Source: Erigeron canadensis (lineage: Eukaryota > Streptophyta > Magnoliopsida > Asterales > Asteraceae). From it: 64,000 bases of DNA. The notes below the pieces were generated by a model. It saw nothing but the letters and a program-made list of their open reading frames with translations. It had not been told where the DNA came from and ran no database searches. The DNA lies in contig NC_057765.1 in NCBI RefSeq assembly GCF_010389155.1, forward strand, positions 3,038,001 through 3,102,000, read 5' to 3'. Below, one piece after another: positions 12,777 to 25,313 of the stretch. A program made the position numbers and the translations under genes. The first letter of the stretch is position 1; each line of letters opens with the position of its first letter.

Positions 12777-13856
12777 CGCATTGTCACGTTGCTTTTGAAA
12801 GTTAGTTAGCAAAAATGAAATCAAGTTAGTAATTCCGATGAATTAATCGAAAAGAGTTTTTGTTTTAAACAAAAAGATTAAAGGTCATCTACCTTGAATC
12901 CATTCGACAACAGTTTGGGTTGCACATAATTAAGCTCAAATCTAATTCAGTTGACAAAGATAATCGTGACCAAATAAAGACACAAATTGGTACCACCACG
13001 TTTGTAAGATAATTTAAATCACCTAATTAATAAGTTCCTTTGTAAAATTCGGTCAATGCTTATAATAATTTCCCTAACCAACTAGTTTATTTGATTATCG
13101 AATTAACAATTGTATCTATGTGAAGACAACGTGGTACCACTAACAGTTAACCAACACGTTGACAAAATGATTCCTTTTAATATATTAACATTCACTGTCA
13201 TACCATGAACTAACGACAATTGATTAAAGATAAACAATTGAAATTACATATATATTCATCTAGTACCACTAACTAATAACATATATATCACCAATATTAC
13301 AATAATAATTAATAAATAATTAAATCATCAAGATCTCGATACAACAATAACTGAAATCAACTTTGAATTAATAAAATAAAGCAACCATCAAATTATGTCT
13401 CATTTCATCTCGGTAGATAATGAAAAGATTAGCTACTCATAATGAAATAATGAAAACAATCAATAGATAAAGAAAACATAATGTAATGATCGTTGAAATT
13501 AATCCAAAAGATTGATGCAATCGTTAATCGAATGATGAAATAAATCCAAATATTTCTAAGGTCTTGAAAGATGATATTTTTGAAGAAAATAGCTTCCAAG
13601 AACCCCAAAAGTCGACTGTAACAAAAGAAAGGTTTTAGGGTTGGTTTAAGCTTGATATTTATAGTCTTCAAAAAGTCATCTCCTGGCCGATCTAAAATAT
13701 GCGACTCATAAAATCCTATGAGTCTCACAACACAGCTTTTTCCAAAAAAAATATGTTAGACCATGCGACTCATAAGGATTTTTTATTAAACTTTCGCCAT
13801 GGAAAATTTTTTTTATTATTTTTTTTTTTTTTACATTTTCCTTTTTACTTTTTGTC
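12777..13856. other. Old repetitive flank of the solo LTR
   Basis: Continues the sequence interrupted at 9886. It contains repeated ATGCGACTCATAA motifs (13700, 13764) but no recognisable domain. Confidence 0.4.
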
Positions 13857-14110
13857 ACATAACTTTTGTTTTTTAAACTTTCACCAGACAAGCTTTTTTT
13901 ATTTTTCAAATTTAAGTTTCTTAACTTTTGTACTTTTTTCTACATAACTTTGCTTTTCTTAACTCTCGATCCGAAATTTTTCCTTTAATTTTTATTTTAC
14001 CACATAACTTTTGCATTTCTAAGTTTTGTAACCAAAATTTCATTTTCTTTACTTTTGACCACAACTTTTATTTTCTTAACTTTTGCAATGAAAATATTGT
14101 TTTTCAACTT
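13857..14110. repeat. T-rich degenerate minisatellite, about 60-bp period
   Basis: CATAACTTT(T)G recurs at 13857, 13943, 14003 and 14060, each followed by a TTTCTTAACTTTTG-like segment. Units are diverged and interrupted. Apparent reading frames here are an effect of the T-rich strand. Confidence 0.5.
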
Positions 14111-14482
14111 AATGTCTTTGTCACAAGAGTTCTGTTTTTTTCTTGGGGCAACACACAGATAAAAATACTTGTTTAAACTAATTTTAGGTGAACAAATCTC
14201 TAATTGTTTAAATTTATTAAAAAAGAAATTTATTTAGAATCTGAACTGGCTAAAAAACAACAAATTATCATAAATCAAGTGGTTTTATGCCTTGCTTGGG
14301 CTTTAGAAATTTTTGGGGGATGGGAGTTCAATACTCCCTATCAACATAAATGTGCTAATTTTTTAATTATCATCTTTTGTTTGTTTTTCTTACAGTAAAA
14401 TATTTGAAAAATTATGGTTCAAAATCAATATTTAAGAACTAGTTGATATGTGCAAAGTTTTTTTTTTCCCTTTTGAAAGGTG

Positions 14483-14758
14483 TGGATCATTTGCTCGCAA
14501 CAGTAGATCTAGCTTACATTATTTTAACCGGGTCCCCGTTAGACAGCCCCTCATGTTGAATACCTAGTAGGAGGAGAAACTCCCAAAGTTTTTCTCATGT
14601 CATGTTCAGATAAATAGTGTAGTTTTTATATTGTATTTTAAATTTATAGTGCATTTATTAGTTATACATTATTTTATGCTGGATGTCATTGATATAATAG
14701 GATTCGAGTCTTTCTCGTAATTATCTCTGACCAAAGGCCGAGTATAACTCTAGTTGGA
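14483..14758 (-). mobile_element. SINE, shared-tail family, copy 1
   Basis: On the minus strand, A-box-like TTGGTCAGAG and B-box-like GACTCGAATCC lead into the tail CTCCTACTAGGTATT...GAGGGGCTGTCTAACGGGGA...GGTTAAAATAATGTA...GATCC. The same tail occurs at 16800, 26640 (-) and 31320. Confidence 0.6.
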
Positions 14759-16318
14759 GTAATAAATATTTGGAATCAATGATCAGGTAACAAACTTTTA
14801 ACATAATAAAAAAAAGTTAAAAGAGTAAACATGCACAAAAGCCAAACTTTAACGATTTGGATTGCGGACCATCAACGATCGGGACGATATTGTGCCGCAT
14901 TTCTGTATGGACGATTCGGATTGAAAATCGTGGCTCGTCGATCTAGTGTTTCCTCTGACTACGATTTTGTCACTATCAGACGTAGATCAAATTAAGCATA
15001 ACTTTCTAAAGATGAGGTCGAACTTTACAATTTAACTGTTATTCTTTCCAACACATATATCCTTGCCAAGGATATATGTTAGAGGGGCCAACAAAATAAT
15101 GATAGTTTTGTAGGTAGGTCAATTAATTTTAGATTAAATTATTACATAAAAATAATACTAAAGTTATAGACTTTATCTATGATGTGTCATAAAATTAAGT
15201 GTGTTACGATAGTTGAAAGGTGTTTGATATGTCAGAATTTTTTAAGAGTGCACGGTGGCTGCTCAACAATATTATTAATGTTTATTATTCTTTCTTTATT
15301 CAGAAATAACACAAAACAACTCAGCTCTCCATCTTCAAATTAGTTGGCACGATGCACTATAATGTATAATTAGTTAGTTGGTAAAGTTGTTCTCTTCGTT
15401 GTAATGTCCCCATCATAAGAAATTGTAGATCTAAACTAATCTAGAGAATAAATAAGATCGAATTTTGATGCACACAATTTTAAAGGATTGTATTGAAATG
15501 TTATTACATGCATGTTTGCCAAATAAATGATACTGTATGTTTAATAAAACATTGAATAATTTTGTTAACAACTCTTAAGATTGTTAATAATACATTATAA
15601 CATGCATAAATTAACGATATCTTACATATAAAAGTACTACCTTTGAGTTTAGTGACAAAATATATGCACGCTAAAAACAAGCTATATATGAAAACGAAGA
15701 TGGATTAACAATCTTTTGCAAATCATTGAGCATATAATAGGATTTGGCATTAAAACCCACAAAATAAAAACGAAAATGGAGAACTATAAATGAAGAGAAG
15801 ATAAAAGAAAAAAATGAAAAAAAAGCTAGTAGCAAACTGCCCCGACAATGAGACCTTCTTCCGCTTATAACGGGTTACATGCCCTTTCTAACACTTATTC
15901 TCTTCGTGGGCTCCACACTCACATGCCTCCCATGTGATAACATCTTTTTGGCGTCGATTGGGTTGGGTTTGGATTGACAAATTTGGGTCATCAGATTGAC
16001 GGGTTGAATCTCCCAAAGCATCAAGACACTTGGGTTTCTTTGGTTCAAAAATAGATCAAAAAATTGGAATGTATCATGGAATGATTGGTGTAGTTTTAAA
16101 TTCGTGTAAATAAGCGTATATACGGACCGCCGGTGTTTTATCGGGGCATATATTAATAGAAGTTTAATTTTCAAAAAAAAGATTGACGGGTTGAAAACTT
16201 TCAACCTTTATGTGATGTATCCATTTCAAGTCAAAAATTTCAACCCTAACTAACAAGTCATGATGTGCCAATTGTGCTAGAGTGTGAGTTATAGTGGTAA
16301 TTTGATGATGATAGTCAA
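14759..16318. other. Intergenic, nothing recognised
   Basis: No gene, no clear transposon end. An AAGGATATAT / ATATATCCTT inverted pair lies near 15058-15078. Confidence 0.4.
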
Positions 16319-16460
16319 TAGCACAGTGGACATCTCCGTCTTGCAATGAAGTTTGGGCCTTAGGAGGCCAAGGTTCGAATCCGAACAAGTAAGGTTTTCT
16401 TCTAATTTAGCGTCGTGCATTCTGTAGCGGCTAAATTGGTGTGGTTTTCCATCCCCTCAT
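16319..16460 (+). mobile_element. tRNA-derived SINE head, different family
   Basis: A box TAGCACAGTGG (16319-16329) and B box GGTTCGAATCC (16372-16382) are near consensus and 42 bp apart. The sequence beyond (CGTGCATTCTGTAGCGGCTAA) is not tRNA-like and no acceptor stem forms. The 3' end is unclear. Confidence 0.55.
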
Positions 16461-16664
16461 GGACGGAGCCAAAAAATTTTTTGTGAGTGGGTAAATTTAG
16501 AAGTCGCATGTCATATTTATTAGAGCGTAAAAGAAAAAAAAAGTTGGGACCTGTTTATGGATAAATGGACTCTAAAAGAATTAGCTGATAGTCACCACAC
16601 TGAACCATTATTATCATTAACACCGATATCAAAATCTCAACATATGTATCCATTTTTAATATTC

Positions 16665-16875
16665 CATTGGTAAGAAAGTCCATATATGACGGTTTGAATT
16701 TAAGGAAAATTAAGTTCAAGTCTAAGGAGACAAAACTTTTTCCTAATAAGTTTTTGTGCTTTTGGACGGACTATTAAGCGATTTTTCTTCCTACTAGGTA
16801 TTGGTTGAGGGGTGTCTAGTGTGGACGTAATTAAGACAACATATTTTCAACCCTCCGTTATGATATTCGATCCAT
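16665..16875 (+). mobile_element. SINE, shared-tail family, copy 2
   Basis: TTGGTAAGAAAG and AAGTTCAAGTCT take the A- and B-box positions. The tail CTACTAGGTATTGGTTGAGG, GTGTCTAGTGTGGACG and ATTAAGACAACATA matches the other copies and ends at CGATCC. Confidence 0.6.
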
Positions 16876-17302
16876 TCCTTTTAAAAAGGAAAAAAATTAT
16901 AAATTTATCTAACTTCAAAACTAAAATTGTGATACTTTGTAATCAAATTATAAAAAATATAAAGTTGAAGGGCTGAAATAAAAATAATTAATATATGTTT
17001 TTTTGTACCGCCACATGCTGTGTATTCCACTCACATATATAATAATAATATAAAATATAATAATATATTAAAGAAGATCTCTTCTTCATAGTCTTTTATC
17101 CATCTTCACCATTTTAGGAGAAACTACCGGCAACCCCTTTCGAATCAAAATAATGTTTTGATGTTGAAACTTAAAGTAAAAGAGGTTTAAGCTTTCAAGA
17201 TCAGTGAGTATTCTCTATTGTTTATGTATCTTTTTTTTTCTAGCAATTAAATAACAGATATTGTTAAAAATTGAAGTATCAAAATAAATAACTAAATATA
17301 TA

Positions 17303-17459
17303 TATATAGCTGTCACTTTCTAGGAGCGACCTGGGTTCGAATCTTGCCAGAGGCAGAATTGAATTTAAATGGTTAAATTACCTTGATACTATCCCTGCTG
17401 GGAATTATGTGGGTCGCAATTCGGTACATGAAATCAAACGGTTCCTATCAATTTACCTG

Positions 17460-17490
<31 letters not shown>
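17303..17490 (+). mobile_element. SINE candidate ending in a TA tail
   Basis: A B box, GGGTTCGAATCTTGCC, lies near 17334. The body runs to CGGTTCCTATCAATTTACCTG, followed by a (TA)n tail at 17461-17484. The A box is weak. Confidence 0.4.
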
Positions 17491-17492
<2 letters not shown>

Positions 17493-19827
17493 GAAGTATC
17501 AAAATTGAAGTGGGGCAATTGCCCCCATGCTAAATCCGTCCCTACCTCCCATGCGTTTCTCTGACTTTGTGGATCGGTCGCTAGTGACTGCCTGCCCAAT
17601 TGGATGTAACGGCTAGCCGTCCCGTAACACGAACGTTCAAATAAATATATATATTATATATATAATGATGATATATAGTTATTTTTTTACGAAGAAATAA
17701 CATATACTCTTTTAAAAATTAGCCTAAGATTTTTCATAAATTATATAAAATAATGATATGTGGATTTTATTAAATTTTTCTTTTTATTTTATATTTTGAT
17801 TTTCAATTTTCCATATCTCATCATTATTTAGTTTGGATGATTTTTAAGATATTCATATAGGAGGATATCATTTCTTTTCTCGTATTGGTATTCTTTTCCA
17901 TTTATTATTATATATGTTGAATCCATTCATAAAAATATTGGACGTATATCTGTATGATGTAGCGGTGATAGTTGTAGAAGCGGCAGTGTGGGGACGACAG
18001 TGGTGGCGACGATAGGCGGGTGTGGCGATATAGTGATGAATTTAAAGTTAATTGATGTAAAAGAAGTTTATATAATTATTTAAGGGTTGGAGGATATATG
18101 TTATAAATTATCTCTTTAAGGATATTATATGTATATTAGGTGAAAAAGGTTAAATTAGTAAAAAGAAAACTAGGGTATTATAGTCATTTAAAGGTCTGAA
18201 TTGCTTAAAAAGAGAATGAATAGTTTATTTTATATTATTAGGTTACCTACACGTTGCAACGACATCTCCTAAAGCGACAGTTAAATGATCTGTCGTCAAG
18301 AGCAGATGTGTGGGTGAATGTGTGGTGGTGAAACTATAAAGTATGTTTGTGTTTTTTGTTGTGTGCGTGAAATAATGTTGGGTTAAGCGATAAAAGTATT
18401 TTGGAATATTTAATGGAGTAAATAATAGTGATAGTTATGAAAGTAACGACACATTTAGTAATTTAAGGCTTAAAAGTTTTTAAAAAGAAGTGACGTTTGC
18501 TTTATTAAAACGTATATCTATAGATATTGTTATAGATATACATATAGATAGGAGTAAAGATATATTAGTTTTTTTTTTTTAAATCATTTTGGGATATTTT
18601 AAATTTGGATGATCCATGAATTTTGCATAAAAATACTTTTAAAGGTATTTAATGCATTTAGGTTGAAAATTTAAATTTTAAAACACCATATATTTAATTT
18701 AATATATATATACTATATTATAAAACAAATAAGGTTTTAACTTTCAATTTCAATAATGTACATATGATAATGCATGATATACCATACATCAATGTCCCAC
18801 AATTTTCAAATTTCATTTTCATCTCTCTCTTCAAATCTCAACCACTCATTTTTTCTTTCTCCTCCGTAAATCTAAGAGGTCTTTTTCTATTACTTACATA
18901 GTATCCGAAAGAAGCCTCTTTATCTTGTTAGAGGTAACTAAGGTTATCTACTTTTTAACATCTCTCATAAATCGTTGAGGTATTGAGACTCAAAATTCGT
19001 AAAAACCGATATTAGATGTTTCTTACTTTACTAAACTTGAGTGAATTTTTTTTCTCTCTAACTTTAAAACTTGTATACTCTTCTTTTTTTTTTTTTTTTT
19101 ATTGAGACTCAAAGTATTTTATATACTCTTCCTTTTTTGAACCATTTTTTTTAACATATACTCTTCCTATAATCAATTATTTAAATACATTATACTCCGT
19201 ATATTTATTATCAATTTTCATAAAGAAACAAAGGAATTGGTCATTGCCGTGGGAGAGACGCAGCAGGAAAGGCGCGTGGGAGTATGTGTAGATTTTGGCA
19301 ACATTGAGATGGCAGGCAAGTTTGGGTCTGTTCGATCAATAAAATACGAGTAAAAAGGAAAGATGGCAGGAGGTCTGACAGGTATGCCACTAGAACAGGG
19401 TTCCAACCACCGTCCGATCCGGATGGAACCCCACACCCCCAATTTCCATGGACCTATTTATTCATTCGCTCATATGTTTCCGACTTGTTTTAGTTCTTCC
19501 TATCACATACACTTAATTATGTTATCTTAATTTTTGTTTTCATGTGTTTTTATTGTCTATATTCCTCAATTAGCTAGGACGATTTCTAACGGAAAACTCG
19601 TTAACTAAGACAATTTTATTAGTAATAACTGGATCGATTTTATCTTCACTTTTAATAAATATAATAAAATACACATTGTATTCGCTAATTTAATCTTTTC
19701 CTGGATCGTGATACTAATGGGTTTTGGCTGCATTCAGTTGGCTTGAACTAGCTAGTTGGATGTAGCATTTGCCTTTTAGCCACCAGGTTCCTTAGCAGTG
19801 ACAGAATCATAGAAATTTTTTTTTAAC
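17491..19827. other. Intergenic with one GC-richer island
   Basis: Mostly AT-rich. The stretch 19218-19442 is distinctly GC-richer and has an open minus frame without recognisable domains. A GGCAATTGCCCCCATGCTAA segment at 17513-17540 is a transposon-like scrap. Confidence 0.4.
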
Positions 19828-20500
19828 ACTAGCATCATATAAATGCAAAGTAACGCTAATTACTAGATTGTTACGATTTTTAAGCATTTTTTCACGATTT
19901 TTTGCTATTTTTAGCATTTTATTAGAGTTTTAGCAATTTTGTTAGTTTTTGTTCACCGTTTAGTTAATTAAATACATCTATATAAGTCTGTTGCTATAAA
20001 AATTATTTAAAAGTTTGGAGTCATCTACATAGACCGGTATCCCTAATTTTATTGACTTGTAGCACCAATAAAAAAATCAACGTATTTTGGAAAAATTTAC
20101 ACTACGTGGTTTAAGTGAACCTGTAATCGGGCTACCCAAGTGGCGGAACCAGGATTTCTAGGGATGGGTAGCACAAATTTTTTATTGCTAGACTTATGTC
20201 AACATAAAATAACGCTACCGACTAAATTGTTACGATATTTAGCAATTTTTTAGGATTTTTGGCTATTTTTAATGATTTTTAAGAGTGTTTAGCACTTTAG
20301 TAGTTTTCATTTATCATTTAATTACACAAGTCCGTCTTTATGAGTTTTATTATTAGGATAATCGTTCACAAGTTTAGAATTAGTTATATTGACGAGTATA
20401 CTATATTTGTTTGACTCGTAGCACTAATAAAAAATACATCGTTTTTCAAAAAAATTACACTACATGGATTTAGTGGACCCGTAGCTCGGGCTACCCCAAG
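19828..20500. repeat. 360-bp tandem duplication
   Basis: AACGCTA...TTGTTACGAT starts at 19852 and again at 20211. The copies also share GCTATTTTTA, GACTTGTAGCACCAATAAAA / GACTCGTAGCACTAATAAAA and CGGGCTACCC ends (20140 and 20500). Divergence is roughly 20-25% by eye. A GTGGCGGAACCAGG junction suggests it derives from a transposon end. Confidence 0.8.
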
Positions 20501-21307
20501 GTTCTATGTATTTCCGCCTATGGCTACCCCTTTGCTAAGTGTAGTTACGCTCCTAGTCTTTAGACGGAATTTAGATTATAAAGTATTTAGTAGACTATTA
20601 AAAATATATATGCATGGTCCGGTCGACTTGTGAGATGTATCCATTATTTTACTTCAGCAAAACATAAATGTATCAAGATCTTTCTTTCACATTTATCTTT
20701 TTGGCTCACCAAGAAGTATAATGGCCCTTCTTCCTTTTCTCTTGTTTTTTATAACAAGAATGAGCTTGTTTTTTATGTTTATGCTATATGAAAAAGGTTT
20801 AAAAATGTGAAATTGTTTATAATAATAACTACTATGATATTATGTGCAATCAAATTTTAGGAGTGATCAACCTATATATATTTTTTGTATTTGATAAAAT
20901 TTTAAATGTTGAAAAGTTAAAAAGAAAATTGTAATATGATTATTTGATCCTTATTTAATTAATTAAAATCATTACTTTTTATTTTTATAAAAATATCTTC
21001 ATTAACTTTTCAAATTAATTATACCAACAATCGCCGTCATTACCACCAATCTCCATTATCACCGCACTGATGTTATCACCGCTACTCACTGCATTGTGCA
21101 AGTATTCTTCTATTCAGGTACTATAAGATTGGTCTAATTTATCCAAATTAGATGGTGATAACGGGGTGGCAGTGTGGTGGTGGCGTCTGATGTAAGGTAT
21201 TTATGTAAAAGGAGATAATGCAATTATTTTAAGAGTTAAAAGATAAATGTTGTAATTAATTAATTAAAGGTATATTTGGTAGAACATATACTATATATAT
21301 ATATATA
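20501..21307. other. Intergenic, nothing recognised
   Basis: AT-rich, with a GGTGATAACGGGGTGGCAG stretch near 21155 that has no coding support. Confidence 0.4.
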
Positions 21308-22149
21308 CTAAGTCTTTTACCCGCACGATGTGCGGTTATTTAAAAATATAATTAAATTAAATGTTGGTAAAGTTTACATTATAGACGTCAATTATTATTA
21401 ATAAATCGCGGTTGTTTCAATCTTTAAAACCTAGAGTGCCATTAATAATGATTAAAATTATAATGAGCAACATATATAAACTTAATTAAACATATTTCAA
21501 GTTCTAGTAATCAAATTTTGTCAGAGTTACTTAATACAAACACATGTAAATATAATTAAATCCTTGTAACAAATTAAGTAACCGAAACAAATTTTGTAAA
21601 AATATAAGAAGATTTGTCAATCTTGTAAAAATTAACAACTTGAACTAATAAAAAATGTAGTAAACATAAGAAACGGATTGTAACCCAAGATCAAAATAAA
21701 CAAATTGCATGTAATCCGATCTTAATTTTGCAAAACATAATATACAGTGAAGTAAAACAAACATAATACAAATTACTACCATGAAAATTTGACATTCATT
21801 TTATTAGCATTACATCCATTTGTAATTGATAAAACCCAAGATCTAAAGTAACAAAGAGTTAAGCAGATATAAATTTTGAAAAACAAAATATATGATGAAG
21901 TAAAAAAAAAAGAACATAACTAAATTATTGGAAAAAAAATTATAAAAATGCCACATATGATTAAAGCTTATGTGGCAATATCATAAGATAGTTTGAATTT
22001 TTAGAAAAAAGAACATAACTAAATTATTGGAAAAAAATTATAAAAATGTCACATATGATTAAAGCTTATGTAGCAATATCATAAGATAGTTTGAATTTTT
22101 AGAGGCTATGGAATCGTTCGGATTCTTACTGTTTTAATAATTATATAGA
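21308..22149 (-). mobile_element. Non-autonomous Helitron, 842 bp, same family as 4408-5325
   Basis: The 3' hairpin CCGCACATCGTGCGG and the 5' start TCTATATAATTATTAAAAC match the first copy. The 3' terminal bases read CTTAG rather than CTAG, a small change. It contains a 99-bp internal tandem duplication and no coding capacity. Confidence 0.7.
21911..22108. repeat. 99-bp tandem duplication inside the Helitron
   Basis: AGAACATAACTAAATTATTG starts at 21911 and again at 22010. The following sequence through GATAGTTTGAATTTTTAGA is repeated with a few substitutions and a one-base indel, so the duplication is young. Confidence 0.9.
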
Positions 22150-22157
22150 TATATATA

Positions 22158-22535
22158 TGGTGTCTATCAAATGAGAACACTTTTAAAATGAGAACAAATG
22201 TAAACACTTAAAAACTACATGTTGATGCATTAATAGTCCATAAAAATGACATAGTGCATAACTAATTATCATTATTTCAGTGTTTAACAACACATTGATC
22301 CATCAAAATCAAAAAAATCACGTTTTTTTTTTGATGCATCATTTTGATGAATATGCATCCAAGATGGATGAAAAAAAAACGTGATTTTTTCAATTTTAAC
22401 GGATCAATGTGTTGTTAAACACTTAAATAATGATAATTAGTTATGCACTATGTTAGTTTTATAGAGTTTCAATGCATCAAAATGATGTTTTTAAGTGTTC
22501 TCACCGTTCTTATTTTAAAAGTGTTATGATTCATT
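22158..22535. mobile_element. Palindromic MITE (foldback)
   Basis: The outer blocks CACTTTTAAAATGAGAAC and the inverted CACTTTTAAAATAAGAAC bracket long arms (about 22210-22330 and 22370-22500) that pair almost throughout, including CATTGATCC / GGATCAATG and ATCACGTTTTTTTT / AAAAAACGTGAT. No coding capacity. It directly follows the Helitron at 21308-22149. Confidence 0.75.
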
Positions 22536-22959
22536 TTTAATCTCCACCCTTCAAAATAAATTCAATACTAAATGTTAACCATTGAAACTAATAAACATAA
22601 TTTATAGGAAAGATGGTGTCACATTAAATGATGGTTTAATTAAATAATGAAATTCAGAAAACAAATTGTATAAGTACATCGTATCCTTGACCATTCTCAT
22701 GTTTTAACAACTTTTGTACATATTATTATAATTTTAAACTAACATCCAACAAGTTTAAATATATAATTGAGTTAAATGCAAAAATGGTCTATGTGGTTTG
22801 TCGGTTTTTGCAAAGGCGGTCCCTCTTTTGAATTTTTAGTAACGATGGTCTCTAAAGACATGTTTCAGTTACAACGGCGGTCCCTCTCTAACGGATCCGT
22901 TAATTAATGTCATTAAGTTTTTCACGTGAGTAGAACGTGAGGGGTATTAATATCTTTCA

Positions 22960-23310
22960 ACCTACACAAACCTAGGGATGTTCAAAACTATCTATATCTG
23001 AACCTGTTATCCGAAAATCTGATTCGGTTTTCTTTGAAAACTCGGATATTCTATATTTCATATTTGAATTCGGATAGTGACTTTTGAAATAGTTTAAGAA
23101 TTTCAATATCTTTATTTTCTTAAATCCGAAAATATTCGAAAGTGTCAAAAAACATTTATCGAAAATGACTACTTTCAATATCCGAAAATATTCTAAACTT
23201 TACAAAAATATCTGAAATTTAGTCTCAATACAAAAATACATAGGATATCTATTTTTTTTTCTTTCTAAAATTCGGATACTTCAGATATCTGAATATGGAT
23301 CTTTCTTTCA
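22960..23310. repeat. Degenerate TCCGAAAATAT-rich repeat abutting the Tat remnant
   Basis: Short motifs such as ATCCGAAAAT, CTCGGATATTC and AATATTCGAAA recur across this stretch, which begins at GGGATGTTCAAAACTATC. It meets the truncated pol at about 23310-23340. Immediately left, 22780-22950 is a GGTCCCTC-type dispersed repeat. Confidence 0.5.
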
Positions 23311-25313
23311 GGACCTCTATTAGTACATTCTTCCCCAGGTGTAAATGTTAACGAGGCTAGCTTGCTTAGAGCATCGGCTTTTTTATTTTGATTTCTTCGT
23401 ATGTGCTCGATGTCGAAGCTTGCAAATTGCTCGATTAATTCCTTTGTTTTTCCCAAGTATAGCTTTATGATTTCTCCCTTGGCTTCGTATTCATCTTTGA
23501 CTTGGTTGGCTACGAGCTGGGAGTCCACGAAAGCTTTGATGCTTCTGATTTTCATGCCTTTGGCCAGGTCCAATCCTGCTATCAATGCCTCGTATTCTGC
23601 TTCATTGTTCATTGTTTCAAACTCGAATCTTAGGGCATATGTATATTCTTGCTTGTCTGGGCTTACTAGTCGTATTCTGGCCCCGCAGCCTTCTGAACTT
23701 GATGCTCCGTCAGTGTATAATTCCCAGGTTTCAGAATCTGCTTCCCCAGTCACTGTGAGTGTCATGGAGTGAGTTACTGAATTTCCTGTTTCCCGTATTT
23801 CGGTAATGAAGTCTGTTAGGATCTGTCCTTTGACTGCGTGCCTTGCCCTATACTCGATATCATATGCTCCTAGCTCGATTGCCCATTTTGCCATTCTTCC
23901 AGATTTTTCTGGTTTTGTTAAAATTTGTCTCAGTGGTTTGTCTGAGAGTACCACAATTGGATGTCCTTTGAAGTACCTGCGTAGTCTTCTTGCTGCGTGA
24001 ACAAGTGCTAACACAAGCTTCTCCATCCTTGGGTAGTTTGCTTTCGCTCCTTGCAGTATTCTGCTTACGAAGTAGATTGGCATTTGTTTTTTTTCCCTTT
24101 CTGTTAATAGGACTGCGTTTACGCATTCGGCGGAGGCTGCGAGATATATGTACAGGGTCTCTCCTTTCCTTGGGGATGTCAAGGTGGGGAGTTCTGCTAT
24201 GTGCTTTTTTATTTGTTCGAATGCTTCGTCAGCCTCCTTTGTCCACTCGAACCCTTTTTTGGCCCCGCAGTTCTTTAATGTCTTGAAAAATGGCAATTGC
24301 CTGTCCGCTCCTTTTGAAAGAAAGCGACTTAATGCTGTGAGTTTGCCGTTTAGGCTTTGTACCTCTTTTACTGTCTTTGGAGCTGGTAGCTCGAGTATCT
24401 TGTTTACCTTAGATGGGTTTGCTTGGATTCCCCTATCCGAGATATAGTACCCTAGGAACTTCCCAACCTCCATTCCAAAAGAGCATTTTTTGGGGTTGAG
24501 CTTCATTTTTATCTTTCGCAGTGTCTTGAAGGTTTCTTGGATGTTTGCAAGTAGTTCTTCCTCCGTTCTGCTTTTGATGACCATGTCATCTACGTAGACC
24601 TCCAGGTTTCGCCCAATTTGCTTGTGGAATGCTTTGTCTACGAGTCGTTGGTAGGTTGCTCCTGCGTTTTTTAGTCCAAATGGCATCTTTGTGTAGCAGA
24701 ATGTTCCTTTGCTTGTATGAAAAGATGTCTTTTCTTCATCTTCTTTAGCCATTTGTATTTGATAGTATCCTTTATAGGCGTCTAGGAAGCACTTCCATTT
24801 ATGCTCTGCCAAAGATTCAACTTTCCAGTCTATTTCTGGTAGTGGATAACAGTCTTTTGGACATGCCTTATTTATGTCTGTGAAGTCGACACACATTCTC
24901 TAGCCTCCGTCTTCTTTCTTCACCATTACTGGGTTTGCGATCCACGTAGGGTACATGGCTTCTCTTATGATTCCGGCTTTTAGAAGCTCGTCTACTTCTT
25001 TGCATGCTGCCTCATCTCTGTCATTCGATAAACTTCTTTTCTTTTGCCTTACAGGTTCCATGCTTTTTCGTTCATTCAACCTGTGTTCCGTAACAAAGGT
25101 CTGTTCCCCTAGGGTGAGCACCCTGGGGACCCCTGTCATATCCGCGTATTCCCATGCGAATATGTCGATGTTTTGTTGCAATAATTTGAGTAACTTCTTT
25201 TTGATATATTCTGGCAGCCCTTTCCCTATGGTAATTAATTGATCAGGAAAGGCTGGGTTCACAAGTACCTTGTCATTATCCTGAGCCTGATCGCTCTGGC
25301 TGGGTGTTTTCAC
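23265..25313 (-). pseudogene. Ty3/Gypsy (Tat lineage) reverse transcriptase and RNase H, broken
   Basis: The segment 24900-25313 holds the pre-RT and first RT residues (VDELLKAGIIREAMYPTW...VMVKKEDGG) and ends at a TAG where family members have Trp. The frame reopens at once (24896 down to 23265) with CVDFTDINKACPKDCYPLP, the catalytic YVDDMVIKSR, a degenerate first RNase H, and then a second RNase H (ELYTDGASS, the extra domain typical of Tat/Ogre elements). The match fades after LASLTF near 23340; integrase and the 3' LTR are absent. With two nonsense codons in pol and missing ends it is inactive. Confidence 0.9.

Noticed and set aside
13429..14176. Overlapping frames rich in Phe, Asn and Lys
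   Set aside because: Caused by T-rich tandem repeats on one strand.
16319..16382. tRNA gene suggested by good A and B boxes
   Set aside because: No cloverleaf can be drawn and the downstream part is not tRNA-like.
23401..24447. Several plus-strand open frames over the Tat element
   Set aside because: They lie opposite the reverse transcriptase and RNase H frame and are shadows of it.
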